A DNA stretch of 64,000 nucleotides from Macrostomum hystrix (taxonomy: Eukaryota; Platyhelminthes; Macrostomidae), in the NCBI GenBank assembly GCA_950097015.1, contig CATNEN010000005.1:1488001-1552000 (forward strand). Direction: 5' to 3'. The notes beneath the pieces were generated by a model, which was not told the DNA's origin, did not search any database, and worked only from the letters and a program-made list of their open reading frames with translations. Every line of letters begins with the position of its first letter. Within the stretch, counting starts at the first letter, position 1. Shown here in pieces: positions 23,047 to 36,200 of the stretch. Both the position numbers and the translations under genes were made by a program.

Positions 23047-24215
23047 TTAACGCGAATGCAATTCTTCCACTTTGCGCTTGTGAATCTCGGAATGGCCCGT
23101 ACCAGAAGGGTCAGTTTGCACCCGAAAGAAATGATCGACAAATTCTGAACGGCCCAACAATTCAACAAATTCTTCATCGTGCGTGATGACAATCATGTGA
23201 AAGTTGAGCTGCTGCCTGGCCCTAGTTCTGATTATGTCGCTAAGTGAATTGGCCAGGCTTTCAATGTTCTCTCGGTCCAGATTAGTTGTCGGCTCGTCAA
23301 GGGCCAGGATGCCGCAGTTGTGGCAGAAGGCCTCGGCTAAAGCTAGCCGGACTATTAGGGAGCACAGCACCTGGCGGTGTAGGAGATGGGGTTAAACTGA
23401 AGCGGCTCGTTAAAGGACTCACGTAGTTCCCTTGAACTGAGAGTCGAACTGCCGACCTTCCAGTCAGAAATGTAACATTATTAATCAATTGGTCTACATG
23501 CTCCCTAGGGATAAAAACTACTTAATAAAAGTACACAAATGCACTTGTAAAGGTTTACAGGCGATACTTATTAAAAGTACCTAAAAAGTACTCATTACCT
23601 TGCACATAAACTTAGAAGTACATGATAACAAAGCAAAAGTACAAATAAACTTTTTAAAAAGTACAGTTGCACTTTACAAAAGTACACGACTTCATCTTTA
23701 AAGTACAGATGAAATTTTTTAAAGTGCAGATGAACTTTTTAAAAGTGCAGATGAACTTTTTAAAAGTGCAGTTAAACTTTTTAAAAGTGCAGATGAATTT
23801 TTTAAAAGTGCAGTTGAACTTTTTAAAAGTGCAGATGAACTTTTTAAAAGTTCAGATGAAAATTTAAAAAGTACAAAGAGTTATTAAAAAACGGCGTTGA
23901 AACTAGTTAAATTACCTTTTGCCCAGCCGAGCAACGGCCTCGCATGTCCATAACGGCGCCGGATTTGCACATCACCACCCGGTAATTATATTGTCGGCGC
24001 GCTTTGGCCACACCCGAGGTGTCTTCGTCCGAGCGAATTTCAATGTAATCAATATCGGAGCCGCGATAAGTGCCGCGCCACAATTCGCGAATTAGCTTAT
24101 TGACTTCGGTCATCTTCTTTGTGTGGTATTGACAAATGGCCCAGTCTAGCGCCTTGTAGTAGGTGGCCAAATCCTGTGAGCACAGATCTTTAACGCGCGA
24201 CTCCGTTAGCTTTTT
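23047..24215 (-). CDS. RAD50: RAD50 exons 10-11: C-terminal ATPase lobe
   Basis: Exon 10 (23916-24215) has [20 protein letters not shown] and [12 protein letters not shown], the ABC signature that binds the partner's ATP. Exon 11 (23047-23370) has [13 protein letters not shown], Walker [28 protein letters not shown] and the C-terminal end at stop TAA 23047-23049. The intron between them (23371-23915) interrupts signature and Walker B and contains a short tandem array and a tRNA-like fragment. Confidence 0.95.
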
Positions 24216-27200
24216 CTGGATTGGAACAGCACCAGTGGTTTGTAAGGAGATTAACGTAATGTTGATTGAGCTGGGAAACAGGAAAATGCACAGAGACAGG
24301 CGTACTGACAGACAGACATACTGACAGACATACAAAAATTTTGACAGACAGGCAATATTGACAGATATACAGTCTTACAGACAGGCAAACTGACAGACAT
24401 ACAGACATTTTGACAGACATACAGACATTCTTACAGACAGGCAAACTGACAGACATACTGATAGACATACTGACAGGCATACTGACAGACAAACAGAAAT
24501 TATGACAGACAGGCATACTGACAGACATACAGAAATTATGACAGACAGGCATACTGACAGACATACAGAAATTATGACAGACAGGCAAACTGACAGACAG
24601 CGATTCTTACAGACAGGTAATATTGACAGAAATACAGACATCCTTACAGACAGGCAAACTGACAGACATACAGACATTCTTACAGACAGGCAATCTGACA
24701 GATATAAAGACATTCTTACAGACAGACATACTGACAGATAAATGATAAATGTAAACACGAACAGACATCAGGACACACCTTGTATTTATCGGCAGCGGAT
24801 TTGAACAGCTCCTTATCCAAATCCTTCTCCAGCTCGCGCACCTGGCCATTGATCTCACACCGGCGAGTCTCTAGCCGGCTGCGCTCCTCTCTAAGCGTTT
24901 CCTCTTCGCGTCGCATTTTCGGATAGCGACGTCGAATATCGGCGCCGAGGTCGAGCGCGGCCAGTTGAGCAGCCTGCGCGGCCAGCTCAGAGTCCAAGGC
25001 GGTTAGACGGCGCTCAAGCTGGCGCACCCGACGACAAGCTTCGAGATCTTTGCGTTCAGCGTCGCGAGAATATTTCGCGCGACGTTCGGAGTCGAGTAGG
25101 TCGCTTAGGCGAGCGGCTTCAGCGGCGGCAGCTTCTCTGGAGGCGTTCAAGCCAGCCTGGCGTTGAGTTAGACGCTCTAGTCTACTCGCCGCGTCGCCAT
25201 CCGAGGCTGCCAGAGCGGCCTCTCGCCGAAGCGCGTCAAGTCGGGCCCGATCGTCCGACGCCTCTTTCCAGGCTGCGTCCGCGGCTGCGGCCTCGTCGCG
25301 CTGACGCCGGCGAAGTCGTTCGCACTCGGCGCCTAGCTGGGCGACGGCGGCTTCTAGGCGAGGCAGCGAATCGCGTCGTTCGCTGTCGGCTCTTGCTGAA
25401 GCTTCGGCGGATTCGGCTTCTAGACGAGCGACCTCCTGGATGGCGAAGGAATGCGTGGATTAAGGAGAGTCCGTATTTAAAGGCTGCATTGCTCATGGTA
25501 CGCATTGGGGAATGGACTGTCTAGGTCAAGCTGGCATACAATTCGAACCCCCGACCTCTCAATTAGAAGAATAAAGCCATTTAACTAGAGCTTCTAAACC
25601 CCCGGCCAAAAAATTTCGTCGGGAAACGAACCACGGACCTTCACGTCTTAACTTTCTCGGCTATATTACTCGCTTTCTAGTCGTAATACGAGGGCCCCTA
25701 TTACCAGCATAGGTAAAAATAATGGAATGTCTCACCTGAGCCAGTCTAGCAGCCTCCTGCAGGCGGCTCTCAGCAGCCAGTCGATCGGCTCTCAGCCGGT
25801 TCACTGACTCCAGCGCAATCTGGCGCCTCTCGACGCGCTTCTCAGCGGCCAGCCGCATCGAGCGAGCTTCGGTCGAGGCGGCGTCCAGGTTGGCCTTCAC
25901 CCGGCGCCGATGCTCTTGCAGCGAAGCCAAATTTTCGTCGCCGTCTTTGTCGTCGGCAGCCTCGTCTTTGTCGCCAAGCAGCTGTGCCAGACTGGCGGCT
26001 TCGACGGCCAGAGCTTCCATGGAGCGAATGTCGGATTCCAGACCCTGGCAACGATCGCTAACTTGACGCCGTTCAACGGCTCGCTTCTCCAGTTCTGCTA
26101 TGGAACGCCGAATCTCGCCGAGTCGCGTCTCCACGGTGGCTAGTTTGTCGGCTAATTTCGGCGCCTCGCTATTGCTCAGTTCGGCCAGGCGTTCAACAAC
26201 TGGGCGCATTAGGAGCAGCTCTTCGCAACGGGTGGCAGCCTCAGCGGCGGCAGCTTCGGCGTCGCGCAGACGACCCGGCAGTCGTTCGGCCTGGCGCTCC
26301 AGACGGTCGACATGGTCGCGCACCTCGGCGGGACAGGAGAATCGGCGATCGCAAAGGGCGCAGGCGGCTTCGGCAGCTGGCTTAGATCGGACCCTTGGCG
26401 GATGTTGGGGAAGATTGGGAGCATTTGGAACTGGGATTGTAAGGTGCTTTGATCCGATGATCTGACATCAGATATCCCAACCAATTTTAAATCCCCATGA
26501 TCTAAGATATGGCCAGATCCCAACCAATTTCAGATCCCAACCAATTTCAGATCACAACCAATTTCAGATCCCAACCAATTTCAGATCCCAATATTAGATT
26601 CTAGGCATCATAGATTGGTTGGAATATCTTACTTAGATTATGAGGATCCCAAGGGCTTGTAATATGATCTTAATGAAGGTGGTGGAGATAATCTTACTTT
26701 TCTAAATAGGCCCGATAGACGTGCAATTCGCCTTTCAGCTTGGCCTTCTCATCTTCGGCCCTGGCACGGCGCTCTTCGGCTTCAGCGACTGCCACAGCTG
26801 CCGACTGAGCGTCGCCGCCGCCGCAGGCCGCAATGAGCCGCTCCTCCAGCGAGCGCCTATCGGCGTCCAGCTTGCGCTTCTGGTCCCTCAGGTGAGCGAG
26901 TTCGGTTTCTACTCGGCCGCGATCGCAGCGTCGCTCGGACAGAGCCGACTCAGCCGACCGGGCCTCTCGCTCCGCCGATGACTGAAGGTCAAGAAAGCGT
27001 CGCTTCAGTTGGGTAGCGGCTGCGGCGGTGGCTGCGGCGGAGCTAGTCAGGGGCAGCATGCTCGACGATGGGGTGCCTAGTAGCTGCCATTGAAAGGGTT
27101 CGATGGATGGTTAGACTGGCTTTCTTACACCGAGATATCCCGTGTTGTGACGTCATCAGAATGTTAATAGTTGACGTCATTGTTGCTATTTTTAGACCGT

Positions 27201-30200
27201 ATGAGCGCTGGAGCGCCAAGTATGAATAGCTGACGTCAGTTGCTATTTTTAGAAACACTGCGGACCTATATTGTGACGTCATCATGTAAGAATAGCTGAC
27301 GTCAGTTGCTATTTTTAGAAACACTGCGGACCTATATTGTGACGTCATCATGTAAGAATAGCTGACGTCAGTTGCTATTTTTAGAACTCATAATTTTACA
27401 TTTTCAACGAAAACTTTATAATGTAAATTAAGTTTCAAAGCAAATCACCTAATGACAGTGGACCTGCAGTCAGCGAGAAGCCACTCCGCTAACTCCGGAG
27501 CACACACGCTACAGATAATGCACGAAGACATACACTCACACAGAAATGTACATCTGCCCTGAATTGTTAATTTTCAAGCAGTGTACACTCTCAATGTGCC
27601 TTGGATGTTGGCCCTGAAGGGCGTAAATTGCACGACAAGGCTTGATAGCCTTCTCTCTGTGGATGTGCTTGACATTCAGCCCCGATAGTCGAATCTATTT
27701 TAGCTTTCTCACCTCGGCCAGTTCGTCGCCGTGACGATTGCGCAATCGTTCCAACTGGCCCGTTTTGGCCTGCAGGTCTCGTCTAACTGCCGCAGTTTCA
27801 GCTTTAACAGCTGCGTCTCGCATGGCGACTTCTAGACGACCGTCTAGATTGTCCAATGCGGCTTGATGGGAGTCAATTTGGGCCTGAAATATTTCGCGGC
27901 AATTTTTAATTTTTCTTTGTTTTTTTTTTCAAATTGCATCGAAAGTTTTTTCTAATTTCTTGGAAAATTTGTTCAGGACAGTCTTTCTCGGGAGATGGTC
28001 TTACTTGGAAACTGAATATGAGACGGTTTTTCTTGTCTTAAAAACTGAATATAAGACAGACATTTAATACTGTACTTCTTGTCAGTTTTAGTTAGCGATT
28101 CTAAAAATTTATGGAGTAACAATAAATTTGACTAATAGGACTAAATACAATTCTCGGTATCGAGCAACGCTAAGTTTATAAATGGACAAACCTGAGCCTC
28201 GGACAGTCGCCGACGATCGCCTTCAACGTCCAGACCAGCCTCCGCGTCGGCCAGTTGAGCCTCAGCCTGAGCCAGTCTCGCTGCCAGACTCTCTAACTGG
28301 CTAGCCGAGCGTTGGGCGTCGGCAGTTTCGGCTCGCAGCCGTCTGGCTCGACTGGCTGCCTCGCTAGCCTGCTTATTGGCCGTGTCGATGCGCTGCAATG
28401 CCCGGCTGTGGTCATTGTTAGCCGCTGTCAGGTGGCGCTCAATCTCGGCTAGTTCAGATGCGGCCGCTTCGGCTAGACGACGACGCCGAGCGTCGAGACG
28501 TCGAGTTCGGGCGTCTAGGCGACGCAGGACGGCTTGGATTGAGCCTTGATTGGAAATATTATTGGAGTTCTATGCAAAGGGATAATATTTTAATACACAG
28601 GTTCCATTTAATAACAAAAACTGGACTTTCTGATTCACCAGAATTGGATTTCTAATGGTACACTAGAATGAGATTTCTAACGGTACACTAGAATGGGATT
28701 TCTGATGGTACACTAGAATGGGATTTCTGATGGTACACTAGAATGGGATTTCTAATGGTACACTAGAATGAGATTTCTAACGGTACACTAGAATGGGATT
28801 TCTGATGGTACACTAGAATAGGATTTCTAATGGTACACTAGAATGAGATTTCTAATGGTACACTAGAATGAGATTTCTAATGGTACACTAGAATGTGATT
28901 TCTGATGGTACACTAGAATGGGATTTCTGATGGTACACTAGAATGTGATTTCTGATGGTATGGTACACTAGAATGAGATATCCAATGGTACACTAGAATG
29001 GGATTTCTAATGGTACACTAGAATGGGATTTCTGATGGTACACTAGAATGAGATATCCAATGGTACACTAGAATGAGATATCCAATGGTACACTAGAATG
29101 GGATTTCTAATGGTACACTAGAATGAGATATCCAATGGAACACTAGAATGGGATTTCTAATGGTACACTAGAATGGGATTTCTAATGGTACACTAGAATG
29201 GGAGTTCAACAACCAGAAATTGGATTTCAATCCCTACAAAAGAGGGATTTTCATACGGGACTTATTTAGTAAAGGGTTTGTTGACCATGCATAAAAAATT
29301 GATTGGAAATATTATTGGAGTTCTATGCAAAGGGATAATATTTTAATACACAGGTTCCATTTAATAACAAAAACTGGACTTTCTGATTCACCAGAATTGG
29401 ATTTCTAATGGTACACTAGAATGAGATTTCTAACGGTACACTAGAATGGGATTTCTGATGGTACACTAGAATGGGATTTCTAATGGTACACTAGAATGGG
29501 ATTTCTAATGGTACACTAGAATGAGATTTCTAACGGTACACTAGAATGGGATTTCTGACGGTACACTAGAATGGGATTTCTAATGGTACACTAGAATGGG
29601 ATTTCTAATGGTACACTAGAATGGGATTTCTGATGGTACACTAGAATGTGATTTCTGATGGTACACTAGAATGAGATATCCAATGGTACACTAGAATGGG
29701 ATTTCTAATGGTACACTAGAATGGGATTTCTGATGGTACACTAGAATGAGATATCCAATGGTACACTAGAATGAGATATCCAATGGTACACTAGAATGGG
29801 ATTTCTAATGGTACACTAGAATGAGATATCCAATGGTACACTAGAATGGGATTTCTAATGGTACACTAGAATGGGATTTCTAATGGTACACTAGAATGAG
29901 ATATCCAATGGTACACTAGAATGGGATTTCTAATGGTACACTAGAATGAGATATCCAATGGTACACTAGAATGGGATTTCTAATGGTACACTAGAATGGG
30001 ATTTCTAATGGTACACTAGAATGAGATATCCAATGGTACACTAGAATGGGATTTCTAATGGTACACAAGAATGGGATTTCTGATGGTACACTAGAATGAG
30101 ATTTCTAATGGTACACTAGAATGAGATATCCAATGGTACACTAGAATGGGATTTCTAATGGTACACTAGAATGGGATTTCTAATGGTACACTAGAATGAG

Positions 30201-33200
30201 ATATCCAATGGTACACTAGAATGGGATTTCTAATGGTACACTAGAATGAGATATCCAATGGTACACTAGAATGGGATTTCTAATGGTACACTAGAATGAG
30301 ATATCCAATGGTACACTAGAATGGGATTTCTAATGGTACACTAGAATGGGATTTCTGATGGTACACTAGAATGAGATTTCTAATGGTACACTAGAATGGT
30401 ATTTCTGATGGTACACTAGAATGGAATTTCTAACGGTACACTAGAATGTGATTTCCAATGGTACACTAGAATGGGATTTCTAATGGTACACTAGAATGGG
30501 AGTTCAACAACCAGAAATTGGATTTCAATCCCTACAAAAGAGGGATTTTCATACGGGACTTATTTAGTAAAGGGTTTGTTGACCATGCATAAAAAATTAA
30601 CTAATTGATCCTAACCTGTATCATCCGTGGTAGATTCGACGCGCCCATCCAGAAGCTCGTCAGCATCTTCCTCATCTACACCAGTAGCTTCCTGTGCCAG
30701 CACAGCGTCCATCTGGTCAGCTAGGGCCTGGGCGTCTCGTCGAACCTTGGCTGCGCGATCCCTCTCCTGCTGCAGCCTGCCCAGCTCCACAGCCAGCGAT
30801 CTGGTTTGCGCTTCAGTCGCAGATTCAGCTTCACGAGCGGAATCTAAGTCACGCTTCAAGCTAACTAGTCTAGCTTCTAAATCGTTGTCAGCTTTGGCGG
30901 TACTGGCCAGGCGAGCATCCAGAGCCTGATCGTCGCCTTCGAATGGTGCGTCAATAGCGGAGCGCTGTTCGTCGATATCGCGAGACAAACTATTGCGTTG
31001 ATCGCGACCAGAATCGATTTGTGCCTGCGGATTTTTAATAGGTGTGAGGTCAGACATGGGGTCCGATCAGCTGACCCTACTAGGGATTCTGATCAGCTGA
31101 CTCTACTAGGGATTCTAAACAGCTGACTGCATGACTCTACTAGGGATTCTGATCAGCTGACTCTACTAGGGATTCTGATCAGCTGACTCTACTAGGGATT
31201 CTAATCAGCTGACTGCCTGACTCTACTAGGGATTCTAATCAGCTGACTGCCTGACTCTACTAGGGATTCTGATCATCTGACCATACTAGGGATTCTGATC
31301 AGCAGACTCTACTAGGGATTCTGATCAGCTAACTATACTAGGGATTCTGATCAGCTGACTCTACTAGGGATTCTGATCAGCTGACTTTACTAGGGATTCT
31401 GATCAGCTGACTTTACTAGGGATTCTGATCAGCTGACTTTACTAGGGATTCTGATCAGCTGACTCTACTAGGGATTCTGATCAGCTAACTATACTAGGGA
31501 TACTGATCAGCTGACTCTACTAGGGATCTGATCAGCTGACCCTACTAGGGATTCTGAATAGCTGACTCTACTAGGGATTCTGATCAGCTAACTATACTAG
31601 GGATTCTGATCAGCTGACTCTACTAGGGATTCTGAATAGCTAACTATACTAGGGAATCTGATCAGCTGACTATACTAGGGAATCTGATCAGCAAACTATA
31701 CTAGGGAATCTGATCAGCTAACTATACTAGGGAATCTGATCAGCTAACTATACTAGGGAATCTGAATAGCTAACTATACTAGGGAATCTGATCAGCTAAC
31801 TATACTAGGGAATCTGATCAGCTAACTATACTAGGGATTCTGATCAGCTAACTATACTAGGGATTCTGATCAGCTAACTATACTAGGGATTCTGATCAGC
31901 TGACTCTACTAGGGATTCTGATCAGCTAACTATACTAGGGAATCTGATCAGCTAACTATACTAGGGAATCTGATCAGCTAACTATACTAGGGAATCTGAA
32001 TAGCTAACTATACTAGGGAATCTGATCAGCTAACTATACTAGGGAATCTGATCAGCTAACTATACTAGGGATTCTGAATAGCTAACTATACTAGGGATTC
32101 TGATCAGCTAACTATACTAGGGATTCTGATCAGCTAACTATACTAGGGATTCTGATCAGCTAACTATACTAGGGATTCTGATCAGCTAACTATACTAGGG
32201 ATTCTGATCAGCTAACTATACTAGGGATTCTGATCAGCAGACTCTACTAGGGATTCTGATCAGCTAACTATACTAGGGATTCTGATCAGCTAACTATACT
32301 AGGGATTCTGATCAGCTAACTATACTAGGGATTCTGATCAGCTAACTATACTAGGGATTCTGATCAGCTAACTATACTAGGGATTCTGATCAGCTAACTA
32401 TACTAGGGATACTGATCAGCTGACTCTACTAGGGATCTGATCAGCTGACCCTACTAGGGATTCTGATCAGCAGACTCTACTAGGGATTCTGATCAGCTGA
32501 CTCTACTAGGGATTCTGATCAGCTAACTATACTAGGGAATCTGAATAGCTAACTATACTAGGGATTCTGATCAGCTGACTCTACTAGGGATTCTGATCAG
32601 CTAACTATACTAGGGATTCTGATCAGCTAACAATACTAGGGATTCTGATCAGCTGAACCTACTAGGGATTCTGATCAGCTAACTATACTAGGGATTCTGA
32701 TCAGCTAACTATACTAGGGATTCTGATCAGCTAACTATACTAGGGATTCTGATCAGCTAACAATACTAGGGATTCTGATCAGCTGAACCTACTAGGGATT
32801 CTGATCAGCTAACTATACTAGGGATTCTGATCAGCTGAACCTACTAGGGATTCTGATCAGCTAACTATACTAGGGATTCTGATCAGCTAACTATACTAGG
32901 GATTCTGATCAGCTAACTATACTAGGGATTCTGATCAGCTAACTATACTAGGGATTCTGATCAGCTAACTATACTAGGGATTCTGATCAGCTAACTATAC
33001 TAGGGATACTGATCAGCTAACTATACTAGGGATACTGATCAGCTGACTCTACTAGGGATCTGATCAGCTGACCCTACTAGGGATTCTGATCAGCAGACTC
33101 TACTAGGGATTCTGATCAGCTAACTATACTAGGGATTCTGATCAGCTAACTATACTAGGGATTCTGATCAGCTGACTCTACTAGGGATTCTGATCAGCTG

Positions 33201-36200
33201 ACTCTACTAGGGATTCTAATCAGCTGACTGCCTGACTCTACTAGGGATTCTAATCAGCTGACTGCCTGACTCTACTAGGGATTCTGATCAGCTAACTATA
33301 CTAGGGATTCTGATCAGCTGACTCTACTAGGGATTCTGATCAGCTGACTTTACTAGGGATTCTGATCAGCTGACTTTACTAGGGATTCTGATCAGCTGAC
33401 TCTACTAGGGATTCTGATCAGCTAACTATACTAGGGATACTGATCAGCTGACTCTACTAGGGATCTGATCAGCTGACCCTACTAGGGATTCTGAATAGCT
33501 GACTCTACTAGGGATTCTGATCAGCTAACTATACTAGGGATTCTGATCAGCTGACTCTACTAGGGATTCTGAATAGCTAACTATACTAGGGAATCTGATC
33601 AGCTGACTATACTAGGGAATCTGATCAGCAAACTATACTAGGGAATCTGATCAGCTAACTATACTAGGGAATCTGATCAGCTAACTATACTAGGGAATCT
33701 GAATAGCTAACTATACTAGGGAATCTGATCAGCTAACTATACTAGGGAATCTGAATAGCTAACTATACTAGGGAATCTGATCAGCTAACTATACTAGGGA
33801 ATCTGATCAGCTAACTATACTAGGGATTCTGATCAGCTAACTATACTAGGGATTCTGATCAGCTAACTATACTAGGGATTCTGATCAGCTGACTCTACTA
33901 GGGATTCTGATCAGCTAACTATACTAGGGAATCTGATCAGCTAACTATACTAGGGAATCTGAATAGCTAACTATACTAGGGAATCTGATCAGCTAACTAT
34001 ACTAGGGAATCTGATCAGCTAACTATACTAGGGATTCTGAATAGCTAACTATACTAGGGATTCTGATCAGCTAACTATACTAGGGATTCTGATCAGCTAA
34101 CTATACTAGGGATTCTGATCAGCTAACTATACTAGGGATTCTGATCAGCTAACTATACTAGGGATTCTGATCAGCTAACTATACTAGGGATTCTGATCAG
34201 CTAACTATACTAGGGATTCTGATCAGCTGACTCTACTAGGGATTCTGATCAGCTAACTATACTAGGGATTCTGATCAGCTGACTCTACTAGGGATTCTGA
34301 TTAGCTAACTATACTAGGGATTCTGATCAGCTAACTATACTAGGGATTCTGATCAGCTGACTCTACTAGGGATTCTGATCAGCTAACTATACTAGGGATT
34401 CTGATCAGCTGACTCTACTAGGGATTCTGAATAGCTGACTCTACTAGGGATTCTGATTAGCTAACTATACTAGGGATTCTGATCAGCTAACTATACTAGG
34501 GATTCTGATCAGCTAACTATACTAGGGATTCTGATCAGCTGACTCTACTAGGGATTCTGATTAGCTAACTATACTAGGGATTCTGATCAGCTAACTATAC
34601 TAGGGATACTGATCAGCTAACTATACTAGGGATTCTGATCAGCTAACTATACTAGGGAATCTGAATAGCTAACTATACTAGGGATTCTGATCAGCTAACT
34701 ATACTAGGGATTCTGATCAGCTAACTATACTAGGGATTCTGATCAGCTAACTATACTAGGGAATCTGAATAGCTAACTATACTAGGGATTCTGATCAGCT
34801 GACTCTACTAGGGATTCTGATCAGCTGACTATACTAGGGATTCTGATCAGCTAACTATACTAGGGATTCTGATCAGCTAACTATACTAGGGATTCTGATT
34901 AGCTAAATACTAGGGATTCTGATCAGCTGACTCTACTAGGGATTCTGAATAGCTAACTATACTAGGGATTCTGATCAGCTAACTATACTAGGGATTCTGA
35001 TCAGCTAACTATACTAGGGATTCTGATCAGCTAACTATACTAGGGATTCTGATCAGCTAACTATACTAGGGATTCTGATCAGCTAACTATACTAGGGATT
35101 CTGATCAGCTAACTATACTAGGGATTCTGATCAGCTAACTATACTAGGGATTCTGATCAGCTAACTATACTAGGGATTCTGATCAGCTAACTATACTAGG
35201 GATTCTGATCAGCTGACCCTACTAGGGATTCTGATCAGCTGACTCTACTAGGGATTCTGATTAGCTAACTATACTAGGGATTCTGATCAGCTAACTATAC
35301 TAGGGATACTGATCAGCTAACTATACTAGGGATTCTGATCAGCTAACTATACTAGGGATTCTGATCAGCTAACTATACTAGGGATTCTGATCAGCTAACT
35401 ATACTAGGGATTCTGATCAGCTAACTATACTAGGGATTCTGATCAGCTGACCCTACTAGGGATTCTGATCAGCTGACTCTACTAGGGATTCTGATCAGCT
35501 AACTATACTAGGGATTCTGATCAGCTGACCCTACTAGGGATTCTGATCAGCTGACTCTACTAGGGATTCTGATTAGCTAACTATACTAGGGATTCTGATC
35601 AGCTAACTATACTAGGGATACTGATCAGCTAACTATACTAGGGATTCTGATCAGCTAACTATACTAGGGATTCTGATCAGCTAACTATACTAGGGATTCT
35701 GATCAGCTAACTATACTAGGGATTCTGATCAGCTGACCCTACTAGGGATTCTGATCAGCTGACTCTACTAGGGATTCTGATTAGCTAACTATACTAGGGA
35801 TTCTGATCAGCTAACTATACTAGGGATTCTGATCAGCTAACTATACTAGGGATTCTGATCAGCTGACCCTACTAGGGATTCTGATCAGCTGACTCTACTA
35901 GGGATTCTGATCAGCTAACTATACTAGGGATTCTGATCAGCTGACTCTACTAGGGATCTGATCAGCTGACTCTACTAGGGATCTGATCAGCTAACTATAC
36001 TAGGGATTCTGATCAGCTGACCCTACTAGGGATTCTGATCAGCTGACTCTACTAGGGATTCTGATCAGCTAACTATACTAGGGATTCTGATCAGCTGACC
36101 CTACTAGGGATTCTGATCAGCTGACTCTACTAGGGATTCTGATTAGCTAACTATACTAGGGATTCTGATCAGCTAACTATACTAGGGATTCTGATCAGCT

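Noticed and set aside
23425-25665. tRNA-like B boxes near 23.45 and 25.55-25.65 kb as tRNA genes
   Set aside because: No complete acceptor stem or cloverleaf can be drawn; they look like SINE heads or decayed fragments.
30627-30929. 100-codon plus-strand frame, Ser-rich
   Set aside because: Antisense shadow of GC-rich RAD50 exon 4. The same applies to the plus frames near 25910, 26100 and 26721.
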